NCBI RefSeq assembly: GCF_900113185.1
Contig: NZ_FOZD01000002.1
Location: 1,054,001-1,118,000 of the forward strand
Direction: 5' to 3'
DNA: 64,000 nucleotides
DNA from: Agromyces sp. CF514
Lineage (GTDB): Bacteria > Actinomycetota > Actinomycetes > Actinomycetales > Microbacteriaceae
The position numbers and the translations under genes are program-made. Below the pieces are notes generated by a model. The model had not been told where the DNA came from, made no database searches, and worked only from the letters and a program-made list of their open reading frames with translations. Within the stretch, counting starts at the first letter, position 1, and each line of letters begins with the position of its first letter. This document shows, in pieces, positions 24,775 to 32,923 of this stretch.

Positions 24775-26160
24775 ATGAACACCGGCGCCGTCGACCTCCC
24801 CCTCGGCACTGCCGAACTCTCCTTCACGGCTGCCGGCGACGCGCTCGTACGGCGGAGCATCCTGCCGTCGGGCGTTCGCGTGCTCACCGAGCACATGCCG
24901 GGCAGCCGCAGCGCGACCATCGGGTTCTGGGTCGCGGTCGGGTCGCGCGACGAGACCGCCGCAGATCCGGCGCACCCGGCCACCTTCGGATCGACGCACT
25001 TCCTCGAGCACCTGCTCTTCAAGGGCACCCCCTCGCGGACCGCACTCGACATCGCGATCTCCTTCGACGCCGTCGGCGGCGAGCACAACGCGCTCACCGC
25101 GAAGGAGTACACGTGCTACTACGCCAAGGTGCAGGACCGAGACCTGCCGATGGCGGTCGACGTGCTCTCCGACATGTTCACGTCGTCGCTGCTCGACCCC
25201 GCCGAGTTCGACAACGAGCGCGGCGTGATCCTCGAGGAGCTCTCGATGGCGGGCGACGATCCCGGTGACGTCGCGAACGAGCGCTTCTTCGAGGCGGTGC
25301 TCGGTGAGCACCCGCTCGGGCGCCCGATCGGCGGCAGCCCCGACACGATCAACCAGGCGACGCGCGAGGCCGTCTTCGAGCACTACGCCGCCAACTACCG
25401 GCCGAACGACCTCGTCGTCACTGCCGCAGGCGCAGTCGACCACGACGAGCTCGTCGCGGCACTGCAGGTCTCGCTGACCGCCGGCGGATGGGATCTCTCG
25501 ATCGAGGCCGTCCCGGTCGAGCGCCGGGCGGCGAAGGCCGGGGTGCTCGCCCCGCCCCGCGAACTCACGGTGGTGCAGCGCCCCATCGAACAGGTCAATC
25601 TCATGCTCGGCGCGCAGGGACTCGTCGCGACCGACGAGCGCCGCTCCGTCATGAGCGTGCTCAACACGGTGTTCGGCTCCGGCATGTCGTCGCGCCTCTT
25701 CCAAGAGGTGCGCGAGCGGCGCGGGCTCGCCTACGCGGTGTACTCCTTCGCGCCCGCCTACTCCGATGCCGGGCTCTTCGGCATGTACGCCGGATGCGCG
25801 CCGACGAAGGCGCCCACGGTCGCCGAACTCATGCGCTCCGAACTCGCACGCCTCGCGAGCGACGGCATCACGCCCGAAGAGCTGCGCCGCGCCTCGGGGC
25901 AGCTCGCCGGGGCATCCGCCCTCGCCCTCGAAGACTCCGATACGCGGATGTCCCGCCTCGGCCGCGCCGAGCTCACGCTCGGCGAGTTCGTCGACCTCGA
26001 CGAGGCGCTGCGACGCATCGCCAGGGTCACGGCCGACGACGTGCGCGCGCTCGCAGCCGACCTCGCGTCCCGTCCGTTCTCGCTCGTCGCGGTCGGCGCC
26101 GCCGACGAAGGCGACTTCGCGAACACGATCGACCTTCCACCGACCTCCGACGCCGCCTAA
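24775..26160 (+). CDS. M16-family zinc peptidase (processing-protease-like)
   Basis: 461 residues with two M16 domains. The inverted zinc motif HFLEH (His75, Glu78, His79) sits in GSTHFLEHLLFKGT, and the distal ligand region is NERGVILEELSMAGDDP (~150-165). The C-terminal half contains GMSSRLFQEVRERRGLAYAV, the family's R/Y substrate-binding motif. Related actinobacterial genes follow pnp directly; here dapB lies downstream as usual, but pnp is 21 kb upstream. Likely cytosolic oligopeptide or misfolded-protein turnover. Confidence 0.92.
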   Translation: MNTGAVDLPLGTAELSFTAAGDALVRRSILPSGVRVLTEHMPGSRSATIGFWVAVGSRDETAADPAHPATFGSTHFLEHLLFKGTPSRTALDIAISFDAVGGEHNALTAKEYTCYYAKVQDRDLPMAVDVLSDMFTSSLLDPAEFDNERGVILEELSMAGDDPGDVANERFFEAVLGEHPLGRPIGGSPDTINQATREAVFEHYAANYRPNDLVVTAAGAVDHDELVAALQVSLTAGGWDLSIEAVPVERRAAKAGVLAPPRELTVVQRPIEQVNLMLGAQGLVATDERRSVMSVLNTVFGSGMSSRLFQEVRERRGLAYAVYSFAPAYSDAGLFGMYAGCAPTKAPTVAELMRSELARLASDGITPEELRRASGQLAGASALALEDSDTRMSRLGRAELTLGEFVDLDEALRRIARVTADDVRALAADLASRPFSLVAVGAADEGDFANTIDLPPTSDAA

Positions 26161-26193
26161 GGCCGCCGACCCGACCAGCACAGGAAGCGCATC

Positions 26194-26796
26194 GTGCCAC
26201 ACCACCTCTACCTCGTACGCCACGGCGAACAGCTCGACGCCGAGCACGGCCTGCAGGACGGCCCGCTGTCGCCCCGCGGACGCCGCCAGGCCGAGCTGCT
26301 GGCCGAGCGTCTCGGCGGCATCCCGTTCGACAACGCCTGGCACTCGCCGCTGCAGCGCGCGACCGAGACCGCCGAGATCATCGCGGCCAAGATGCCCTCC
26401 CTCTCGCCCGAGCCGTCGGCCCTGCTGTTCGACTGCATCCCCTCGGGCCCGGCCCCCTCGACGCCCAAGGCCTACGACGCGTTCTTCGGCTCGGTGACCG
26501 AGGCCGAGATCGAGGCCGGCACCGCCCAGATGGAGGACGCGGCGGCCGAGTTCCTCCGATCGCACCGCGACGACCGCCACGACCTGCTCATCACGCACAA
26601 CTTCGTGATCGGGTGGTTCGTGCGCGAGGCACTGGGTGCGCCCGACTGGCGTTGGGTCTCCATCAACCAGGCGAACTGCGGTCTCACGGTGCTCACCCAG
26701 AAGTCCGGCCGCCCCTGGAACCTCGCCGTGCACAACGACCTCGCGCACCTGCCGTTCGAGCTGCGCACGGGCCTGCCCGAGGCGTTCGCGGTCTGA
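26194..26796 (+). CDS. Histidine phosphatase (phosphoglycerate mutase-like)
   Basis: 200 residues. The catalytic RHGE motif is in YLVRHGEQLD, with the expected second Arg region (HSPLQRATETAEII) and second His (LLITHNFVIGW). Phosphohydrolase or mutase fold; length and sequence suit a general phosphatase rather than glycolytic Gpm. GTG 26194 follows an AGGA site. The last codons and stop lie in a 16-bp tandem duplication. Confidence 0.87.
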   Translation: MPHHLYLVRHGEQLDAEHGLQDGPLSPRGRRQAELLAERLGGIPFDNAWHSPLQRATETAEIIAAKMPSLSPEPSALLFDCIPSGPAPSTPKAYDAFFGSVTEAEIEAGTAQMEDAAAEFLRSHRDDRHDLLITHNFVIGWFVREALGAPDWRWVSINQANCGLTVLTQKSGRPWNLAVHNDLAHLPFELRTGLPEAFAV

Positions 26797-26816
26797 GGCG
26801 TTCGCGGTCTGAGGCG
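26779..26816. repeat. Tandem 16-bp duplication spanning the phosphatase stop
   Basis: GAGGCGTTCGCGGTCT at 26779-26794 repeats at 26795-26810, with a partial copy to 26816. The TGA (26794-26796) lies at the junction and is repeated at 26810-26812. Confidence 0.87.
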
Positions 26817-26828
26817 CGGTTCAGCCGC

Positions 26829-27326
26829 TCAGTCGGACAGTCGCTTGGCGAACCAGGTCGTCGCGTTGGGGTTGTCGTTGTACGGCGCGATCTCGACGAA
26901 TCCGCTCGAGCGGTAGAGGCCGCCTGCGGCCGCGAGGCTCGCGTTCGTGTCGAGCACGAGTTCCTCGGCACCGAAGCCGCGGGCGCGACGTTCGAGCTCC
27001 ACGAGCAGGGCGCGTCCGGCTCCACGGCCGCGCGCGGCATCCGTCAGCCAGAGGTGCTTGACCTCGTAGCGCACGAGTCCGGTCGCCGGGTCGGCATCGA
27101 TGCGTCGGATGCCGCCGCAGCCGATGCCCGTCGGCCCCGCGACATCCGGTGCCGCATCGTCGACGATGAGGAACACGCCCTCGGGCGGGGTGAACGCCGC
27201 GTCGACGGGAAAGGTCGGGCGGTACTCGCCCTGCTCGACCGGGAACCCGGCAGCACGCTCGGCGAAGTACGCCTCGAGCATGCCGTGTGCCTCTGCGCCG
27301 CTGACCGGCACCGCTCGGAACTGCAT
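26829..27326 (-). CDS. GNAT-family N-acetyltransferase
   Basis: 165 residues with acetyl-CoA binding RGRGAGRALLVELERRARG and the C-terminal GGLYRSSGFVEIAPYNDNP, the pattern of small-molecule acetyltransferases with a Tyr near the active site. A reverse -10 (TAGGCT, 27339-27334) sits 7 bases before ATG 27326. It is divergent from dapB. Substrate unknown. Confidence 0.87.
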   Translation of the reverse strand: MQFRAVPVSGAEAHGMLEAYFAERAAGFPVEQGEYRPTFPVDAAFTPPEGVFLIVDDAAPDVAGPTGIGCGGIRRIDADPATGLVRYEVKHLWLTDAARGRGAGRALLVELERRARGFGAEELVLDTNASLAAAGGLYRSSGFVEIAPYNDNPNATTWFAKRLSD

Positions 27327-27333
27327 GCAGGCC

Positions 27334-27357
27334 AGCCTAATCGGCGCTTGCTAGGGT
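27334..27357. promoter_or_regulatory. Divergent leaderless promoters for acetyltransferase and dapB
   Basis: Reverse TAGGCT (27339-27334) lies 7 bases before the acetyltransferase ATG at 27326. Forward TAGGGT (27352-27357) lies 7 bases before GTG 27365. Confidence 0.55.
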
Positions 27358-27364
27358 GAAGCAC

Positions 27365-28156
27365 GTGACGATACGGGTCGCCGTGGCCGGGGCCACGGGC
27401 AAGATGGGCAAGCTGGCACTCTCACTCGTCGAGGGGGCGGACGACCTCGAACTGCACGCGGCGCTGTCGTCGAAGTCCGAGCTCGACGAGATGCTCGGCG
27501 CCGATGTCGTGCTCGACGTCACGCACCCCGCCGCGAGTGCGGGCATCGTCGAGTTCGCGACGGGCGCCGGAATCCCGATCGTCGTCGGCACCTCGGGCTG
27601 GTCGGCCGACCGCATCGCCGAGATCGAGCGCTTCGTGCGCGGCCACGACGAGGCCGGCGCGGTGCTCTTCATCCCGAACTTCTCGATCGGCAGCACGCTC
27701 GGCACCGCGTTCGCCGCACTCGCTGCGCCCTGGTTCGACTCGATCGAGATCGTCGAGGCGCACCACGCGGGCAAGGTCGACTCGCCTTCGGGCACCGCGG
27801 TGCGCACGGCCGAGCTCATCGGCGAGGCGCGCGCAGCCGCCGGCCCGGTCGAGGCGCCGCACGCCGACCAGCGCGCTCGCGGGCAGCTCGTGTCCGGCGT
27901 GCCGGTGCACAGCCTGCGGATGTCGGGGCTGCTCGCCGAGCAGCGCGTCGTGCTCGGCGGCGACGGCGAGACGCTCACGATCGCCCACTCGACCCTGTCG
28001 CCGAGCTCGTACGAGGCCGGCATCCTGCTCGCCCTGCGCCGCGCGCCAGAGGCGACCGGCGTTACCGTCGGCCTCGGGGCCCTGCTCGGGCTCGAGCTGC
28101 CCGCCGCCGTGGCGACGGCAGAGACCGCGGCTTCGGCCGCGACATCCGCCGAATGA
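27365..28156 (+). CDS. dapB: 4-hydroxy-tetrahydrodipicolinate reductase
   Basis: 263 residues, lysine/diaminopimelate pathway. Rossmann NAD(P)H motif GATGKMG near residue 10, PNFSIG, and the signature EAHHAGKVDSPSGTA. GTG 27365 is chosen because it lies 7 bases after TAGGGT; a GTG at 27356 would overlap the -10 box. dapA is 6 kb downstream and dapF at 50438, so the pathway is scattered. Confidence 0.94.
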   Translation: MTIRVAVAGATGKMGKLALSLVEGADDLELHAALSSKSELDEMLGADVVLDVTHPAASAGIVEFATGAGIPIVVGTSGWSADRIAEIERFVRGHDEAGAVLFIPNFSIGSTLGTAFAALAAPWFDSIEIVEAHHAGKVDSPSGTAVRTAELIGEARAAAGPVEAPHADQRARGQLVSGVPVHSLRMSGLLAEQRVVLGGDGETLTIAHSTLSPSSYEAGILLALRRAPEATGVTVGLGALLGLELPAAVATAETAASAATSAE

Positions 28157-28181
28157 CCTCCATGACGAACGGATGCCGCGC

Positions 28182-28619
28182 ATGAGCGCCAAGATCGGCG
28201 CCATCTCGATGGCCGTGCTGCTCGCGGTCTACGTGGCCCTCGTCGGATGGCGCGCCGTGCAGTTCGTGGCGACCGGCGAGCCGATCGCGATCGTCATGGG
28301 CATCGCGCTCATCGTGCTGCCGATCATCGCGGCATGGGCGATCTGGCGCGAGGTCTCGTTCGGCATCCGCTCGCAACGGCTCGTGAAGACGCTCGAAGCC
28401 GAAGGGGCGACCGATCTCGGCATCGACACCACCCCGAGCGGGCGCGCCGATCGGGCATCGGCCGACGCAGAGTTCGGCCGGTTCCGCACCGAGGCCGAGG
28501 CGGAGCCCGATTCATGGCGCGCGTGGATGCGGCTCGGCATGGCCTACGACGCCGCGGGCGATCGCCGTCGCGCGCGACGTGCGGTGCGGAAGGCTATCGA
28601 CCTCGAGCGGGCGCGCTGA
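28182..28619 (+). CDS. Membrane-anchored TPR-like hypothetical protein
   Basis: 145 residues with two N-terminal transmembrane helices (residues ~6-26 and ~33-52), then a cytosolic part ending in one tetratricopeptide-like helix pair (SWRAWMRLGMAYDAAGDRRRARRAVRKAIDLE). An ATG three codons upstream is an alternative start. It follows dapB by 25 bases and converges with the epimerase gene, overlapping it by 26 bases. Function unknown. Confidence 0.75.
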   Translation: MSAKIGAISMAVLLAVYVALVGWRAVQFVATGEPIAIVMGIALIVLPIIAAWAIWREVSFGIRSQRLVKTLEAEGATDLGIDTTPSGRADRASADAEFGRFRTEAEAEPDSWRAWMRLGMAYDAAGDRRRARRAVRKAIDLERAR

Positions 28620-29496
28620 GCATCGCGTCGATCGCGGACTCGACGGTCTCGTGCGCGAACGCGAATCCGTCGTCGGAGAGGCGCTGCGGCACCACCTTCG
28701 CGCTCGCGAGCAGCAGGTCGTCGGCCGCCTGACCCAACGCCATGCCGAGCACCCGCTCGGGCACGGCGAGCGAGTACGGGCGGTGCATCTGCCGCGCCAT
28801 GGCGCTCATCACCCGGTCGGCCGTCGCGGGCGTCGGCCCGACGAGGTTGACCGGCCCCACGATCGACGAGTCGAGCAGGTGCACGATCGCCGACACCTCG
28901 TCGTCGAGCGCGACCCACGGCCAGTGCTGTCCGCCGGTGCCGAGACGCGTCGAGACGCCGAGCTTCGTCATCAGGCCCACGGGCTTCATCGCACCGCCCT
29001 GCCCGATCACGAGGCCCGTGCGCAGGTTCACGGTGCGCGTCTCGTGCGGGGCGAGCGCCGCCGCCTTCTCCCAGCGTTCGACGATGTCGGCGAGGAAGCC
29101 GTTGCCGGCTGGGGAGGCCTCGGTGAGCAGCTCGCCCGGTCGGTTGCCGTAGTAGCCCACGGCGGAGCCGCTCAGGAAGACCGCCGGGGGAGTGCGGGCC
29201 TTGCGCATCGCGTCGGCGAGCGTGCGCGTCGCGCTCACCCGGGACTCCAGGATCTCGCCGCGGTACGACTTCGTCCACGGCAGGTGCGAGAGCGAGGCCC
29301 CCGACAGGTTGATCACGGCATCGACGCGATCCATGATCGTGAAGTCGATGATGCCCGCCGCAGGCGACCAGGTCACCTCGTCTGGCGAGGTCGTGCGTCG
29401 GCGCACCAGCCGGAGCACGTCGTGACCGTCGGCGACGAGGCGCTCGACGAGAGCCGTGCCGATGAAGCCGGATGCTCCGGCGATCAGGACCCGCAC
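28594..29496 (-). CDS. TIGR01777-family NAD-dependent epimerase/dehydratase-like protein
   Basis: 300 residues, extended SDR fold. Dinucleotide-binding GASGFIG at residues ~7-13, LSGSAVGYYGNR with the Tyr region, and a C-terminal DUF1731-type end (PERVLGMALGQAADDLLLASAKVVPQRL). GTG 29496 lies one base after the OsmC stop (TGACGTG), so the two are coupled. This family is often linked to cell division or SulA-like annotation, without a defined reaction. Confidence 0.88.
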   Translation of the reverse strand: MRVLIAGASGFIGTALVERLVADGHDVLRLVRRRTTSPDEVTWSPAAGIIDFTIMDRVDAVINLSGASLSHLPWTKSYRGEILESRVSATRTLADAMRKARTPPAVFLSGSAVGYYGNRPGELLTEASPAGNGFLADIVERWEKAAALAPHETRTVNLRTGLVIGQGGAMKPVGLMTKLGVSTRLGTGGQHWPWVALDDEVSAIVHLLDSSIVGPVNLVGPTPATADRVMSAMARQMHRPYSLAVPERVLGMALGQAADDLLLASAKVVPQRLSDDGFAFAHETVESAIDAMLSAPARGR

Positions 29497-29497
29497 G

Positions 29498-29923
29498 TCA
29501 GGCGAGTTCGGCTTCGATCGTGATCGGGATGCCGGTGAGGGCCTTGGAGATCGGGCAGTTCGCCTTGGCATCGTCGGCGAACGCCTCGAACTCCGCCTCG
29601 GTGAGGCCCGGAACGCGTGCGCTCACGAGCAGGTGGCTGCCGAGCACGCCGCGACCGGCCTCGAACGTGACGGCCGCGGTCGTCTGGATCGATTCGGGCG
29701 CGTGCCCCGCCTCGGTCAGCGCGTGCGCGAGCGCCATCGAGTAGCACGACGAGTGCGCGGCGCCCAGGAGCTCTTCGGGGTTCGTGGTGCCGGCCTCGCC
29801 CGCTGAACGGGCGCGCCAGTTCACGGGAAACTCGGCGACCCCTGAGGAGTCGAGCTTCGTCGTGCCCGAACCATCGGCGAGCGTGCCGGTCCAGACGGTG
29901 GTCGATTCACTCGTGACGGCCAT
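29498..29923 (-). CDS. OsmC/Ohr-family organic hydroperoxide resistance protein
   Basis: 141 residues. Both redox Cys are present (AAHSSCYSMALAHAL and ADDAKANCPISKAL), with TTNPEELLGAAH typical of the OsmC subgroup. GAGGAGG lies before ATG 29923. It reduces organic hydroperoxides using dithiols. A reverse TAGGCT at 29957-29952 gives a short leader. The neighbouring thioredoxin and DUF4395 genes are consistent with a thiol-redox theme. Confidence 0.9.
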   Translation of the reverse strand: MAVTSESTTVWTGTLADGSGTTKLDSSGVAEFPVNWRARSAGEAGTTNPEELLGAAHSSCYSMALAHALTEAGHAPESIQTTAAVTFEAGRGVLGSHLLVSARVPGLTEAEFEAFADDAKANCPISKALTGIPITIEAELA

Positions 29924-29951
29924 GGGTCCTCCTCGTCGAGCCGGAGTTCTC

Positions 29952-29957
29952 AGCCTA
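29952..29957 (-). promoter_or_regulatory. -10 box TAGGCT for the OsmC-epimerase operon
   Basis: The hexamer lies 28 bases before the OsmC ATG, leaving room for the GAGGAGG ribosome binding site. The rest of 29924-30051 shows no gene. Confidence 0.4.
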
Positions 29958-30051
29958 GCCCGGGACGCTCGCCGAGCGGCATGGCGAACCGCCGACGTGC
30001 GTCGGCCCGCGGGTCGTCGGTCGTTCGCGGCGGCCGGTCCGCGGCGGTCGG

Positions 30052-30537
30052 TCAGGCCCGCTGCACGAGGCGCGCGCGCACGAGCAGCAGGTAGATCTGG
30101 CATCCGAGGCAGTAGTCGAACACGGCGTTCAGGAACGCGGCGATGAACGCGAAGCCCGCCGCGATCGCTACCGCGTACTCGACACCGAACAACCCGAGCA
30201 CGACGCCGACGATCGTCACGATGAAGCCCACGAGCTGCGCGAAGGTCGGCGGGCGCGGGTCCTCGAGCTCGGTCGGCGGCGCGAGGCGCGGCCGCACGAA
30301 CGTGCGGAAGATCACGCCGAACGGATGCCGCTTCACCCCCGCGACCGCGCCCCAGAGGAAGAGCGCGGAGAGCGCGGTGAGCAGCGCCCAGGCGGTCACG
30401 TCGAGGCCGGCGACCGACAATACGACGACGGCGAGCAGCAGCACGGCGGTGATCGCCGCCGAGAACCGCGGTGCGCGCGGGTCGATACCGGAGGGGGCCT
30501 CCGACGTGGGCGCGGTGGTGGATTCAGGATGCGACAT
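30052..30537 (-). CDS. DUF4395 membrane protein
   Basis: 161 residues, four predicted membrane helices arranged in two pairs, with the family's short loops HPFGVIFRTFVRPRL and a cytosolic CLGCQ (CxxC) near the C-terminus. It overlaps the thioredoxin gene by 14 bases. DUF4395 and thioredoxin-like genes are regularly paired in actinobacteria, which suggests a redox role at the membrane, but the function is not established. Confidence 0.87.
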   Translation of the reverse strand: MSHPESTTAPTSEAPSGIDPRAPRFSAAITAVLLLAVVVLSVAGLDVTAWALLTALSALFLWGAVAGVKRHPFGVIFRTFVRPRLAPPTELEDPRPPTFAQLVGFIVTIVGVVLGLFGVEYAVAIAAGFAFIAAFLNAVFDYCLGCQIYLLLVRARLVQRA

Positions 30538-31021
30538 GGGGGCTCCCGATGAGGGTCTCGAGTTGGGTGCGCACGGCCGCGAGTCGCGGCACGCCGCCGA
30601 TGCGCGCCGTGGTTGTGCCGTCGGCGCGCAGGATCAGGGTGGTCGGCGTCTGCCGCACGTGGAAGCGGTCGGCGAGGTCGGCGCGATGCGTGAGGTCGAT
30701 CTCGACGTGGCGCACGCCCGCGTAGTCGTCGGCGATCTCGCCGAGCTGCCGTGCGGTCGCGGGGCAGCGGCTGCAGTACTCGGTCGAGAACTGCACGAGC
30801 GTCGCGTCGGCGCCGAGGTCGGCGTCGACCAGGCCCAGCGCCGCAGCCGACGAGCTGCGGGCGGCGGCGGCGGCGGCGTTCGCCACGACCGGCCCGGTGG
30901 CCTGACCTGCCGACGCCGGCACGGCGCGGACGCGCCCGGTGCGGGCCTTCCACGCGAGGCCCACGACGGTGGCGAGCGCGGGCAGGCCGAGGCCCGCGAT
31001 GAGCGCCGCCTGCCAGTCCAT
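30524..31021 (-). CDS. Membrane-anchored thioredoxin-family protein
   Basis: 165 residues. An N-terminal hydrophobic segment (AALIAGLGLPALATVVGLAW) serves as an anchor or signal, followed by an Ala-rich spacer and a thioredoxin fold with redox CSRC in QFSTEYCSRCPATARQL and the cis-Pro region RQTPTTLIL. First gene of a pair with DUF4395. The active site is probably on the outer face if the anchor is N-in, which the sequence does not settle. Confidence 0.87.
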   Translation of the reverse strand: MDWQAALIAGLGLPALATVVGLAWKARTGRVRAVPASAGQATGPVVANAAAAAARSSSAAALGLVDADLGADATLVQFSTEYCSRCPATARQLGEIADDYAGVRHVEIDLTHRADLADRFHVRQTPTTLILRADGTTTARIGGVPRLAAVRTQLETLIGSPHVAS

Positions 31022-31072
31022 GCGCCAAGGGTACGAGCGCGCTCGCGCGGCGGGTCGAGTGTGACGAGGCAT

Positions 31073-31192
31073 GACGGGCGGCGGGCGACGGGCGACGGGC
31101 GGCGGGCGGCGTCGACGCACGACGGACGACGGATGCCGCGACGGCCCGCCGTGCGCACGACGCCGCCACGCGGCATCCGCTCGTCGAATGCC
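31073..31192. repeat. Low-complexity GGCGACGG tract and 11-bp inverted repeat
   Basis: 31073-31110 is a degenerate run of GACGGGCGGCGG-like units. CGGATGCCGCG (about 31131) and its exact complement CGCGGCATCCG (about 31168) enclose 26 bases, forming a hairpin similar to that at 34905-34957. The tract lies between the thioredoxin promoter side and thyA. Confidence 0.5.
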
Positions 31193-31225
31193 CTGTGTCG
31201 CGGCCCCGACGGCCTCGGCCCGGGT

Positions 31226-31231
31226 TAGCAT
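31226..31231 (+). promoter_or_regulatory. -10 box TAGCAT, 7 bases before thyA ATG
   Basis: Predicted leaderless promoter of the thyA-folA pair. Confidence 0.5.
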
Positions 31232-31238
31232 CGATGCG

Positions 31239-32048
31239 ATGTCCGAGACGCTCAGCACCCCGTACGAAGACCTCCTGCGCGACGTGCTCGAGCACGGCAC
31301 GCGCAAGACCGACCGCACCGGCACGGGCACCACGAGCGTGTTCGGGCGGCAGTTGCGGTTCGACCTCTCGCAGGGATTCCCGCTCGTGACCACCAAGCGC
31401 GTGCACTTCAAGTCGATCGCGTACGAGCTGCTCTGGTTCCTCCGGGGCGAGTCGAACGTCGGCTGGCTGCGCGAGCACGGCGTGACCATCTGGGACGAGT
31501 GGGCCGACGCCGACGGCGAGCTCGGCCCCGTCTACGGCGTGCAGTGGCGCTCGTGGCCGACCGAGAACGGCGAGACGATCGACCAGATCGCCGAGGTCGT
31601 CGAGCAGATCCGCACGAACCCCGACTCGCGCAGGCTCATCGTGTCGGCGTGGAACCCGGCCGACATCCCCGAGATGGCGCTCGCGCCCTGCCACGCGGTG
31701 TTCCAGTTCTACGTCGCCGACGGCAAGCTGTCGTGCCAGCTCTACCAGCGCAGCGCCGACCTGTTCCTCGGTGTGCCGTTCAACATCGCCTCGTACGCGC
31801 TGCTCACCCACATGGTCGCCGCGCAGACCGGCCTCGAGGTCGGCGACTTCGTCTGGACCGGCGGCGACTGCCACATCTACGACAACCACGTCGAGCAGGT
31901 GCGGCTCCAGCTCGAACGCGAGCCGTTCGCGCCGCCGACGCTGCGCCTGACGCGTACGCCCGACTCGATCTTCGACTACGAGTACGACGACTTCGAGGTC
32001 GTGGGCTACGAGCACCACCCCGCGATCCGCGGCGCCGTCGCCGTATGA
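31239..32048 (+). CDS. thyA: Thymidylate synthase
   Basis: 269 residues. Converts dUMP to dTMP with methylene-tetrahydrofolate. Catalytic Cys151 is in [23 protein letters not shown] (phosphate-binding Arg), [30 protein letters not shown] and the terminal EYDDFEV region are all present. ATGA overlap with folA, which recycles its dihydrofolate product. Confidence 0.97.
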   Translation: MSETLSTPYEDLLRDVLEHGTRKTDRTGTGTTSVFGRQLRFDLSQGFPLVTTKRVHFKSIAYELLWFLRGESNVGWLREHGVTIWDEWADADGELGPVYGVQWRSWPTENGETIDQIAEVVEQIRTNPDSRRLIVSAWNPADIPEMALAPCHAVFQFYVADGKLSCQLYQRSADLFLGVPFNIASYALLTHMVAAQTGLEVGDFVWTGGDCHIYDNHVEQVRLQLEREPFAPPTLRLTRTPDSIFDYEYDDFEVVGYEHHPAIRGAVAV

Positions 32049-32650
32049 GCGGAGCGGATGCCGCGGGCGGGCCGCTCCCGGCCGATGCCGTCGACCCGGC
32101 TCGCGCGGCCGACACGGTCGTCGCACCGGAGGCGCCGCGTCCGGCGATCGGGCTCGTCTGGGCCGAGGCCGAGGGCGGCGTCATCGGCCGCGACGGCGGC
32201 ATGCCCTGGCATGTGCCCGAGGACCTCGCGCACTTCAAGGCCGTGACGCTCGGCGCCCCGGTCGTCATGGGCCGCAAGACGTGGGACTCGCTGAACCCGC
32301 GTTACCGGCCGCTGCCCGGCCGCCGCAACCTCGTGGTGACCCGACAGCCCGACTGGGCCGCCGACGGTGCGGTCGCCGCGGCCTCCGTCGAGGAGGCCCT
32401 CGTCCTCGCCGGGCAGGTCGACCGGGTCTGGGTGATCGGCGGATCCGAGCTGTTCGCGCTCGCGCTGCCGCTCGCCGATCGACTCGAGGTCACCGAGCTG
32501 CGGCACGCAGACAACTCCTTCGCGCCGCTCGACGACGACGTGCTCGCGCCGAGCATCGGGCCCGGATTCGCGGCCGCCCGGGGCGACGAGCAGACCTCGG
32601 CCACCGGCATCCGGTACCGCTTCGTCACCTACACCCGCGCCAGCGACTGA
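32045..32650 (+). CDS. folA: Dihydrofolate reductase
   Basis: 201 residues. The DHFR core starts at residue ~36 ([31 protein letters not shown]) and includes [11 protein letters not shown] and [14 protein letters not shown]. The first ~34 residues are Ala/Pro-rich, not part of the fold and longer than usual; no better internal start with a binding site is visible, and the ATG overlaps the thyA stop (ATGA). NADPH-dependent reduction of dihydrofolate. Confidence 0.95.
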   Translation: MSGADAAGGPLPADAVDPARAADTVVAPEAPRPAIGLVWAEAEGGVIGRDGGMPWHVPEDLAHFKAVTLGAPVVMGRKTWDSLNPRYRPLPGRRNLVVTRQPDWAADGAVAAASVEEALVLAGQVDRVWVIGGSELFALALPLADRLEVTELRHADNSFAPLDDDVLAPSIGPGFAAARGDEQTSATGIRYRFVTYTRASD

Positions 32651-32726
32651 CCCGGCCCCGGCCCCACTGGCGTCTGGGCACCAACTCGCCCCAGCAAGCG
32701 CCTGCCGCGTCACCCTCGCACCAGAC

Positions 32727-32820
32727 GCATTCGCCGAATGTCGGATCCGCGCGGCGGCGCGCCGCCAACTGGCGACGACCTCCGGCGCGGCGCCCGTGAG
32801 GGGCGACATTCGGCGAATGC
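32727..32820. repeat. Palindromic element A, upstream of DUF559-type gene
   Basis: A 94-base element bounded by perfect 17-bp inverted repeats: GCATTCGCCGAATGTCG (32727-32743) and CGACATTCGGCGAATGC (32804-32820). Each end is itself nearly palindromic around ATTCG-CGAAT. The inside is GC-rich with GCCAACTGGCG. Related to element B at 33783-33870. Confidence 0.75.
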
Positions 32821-32923
32821 AGGGCCAGGCGGGCTCGTCCTCCACAGGCGGCGATCGCCGGCGTTGCGTGCACCATGGCCCTCAGCCGGCGTTCTCGGCG
32901 GTGAGCTCGCGCAGAGTGGCGCA

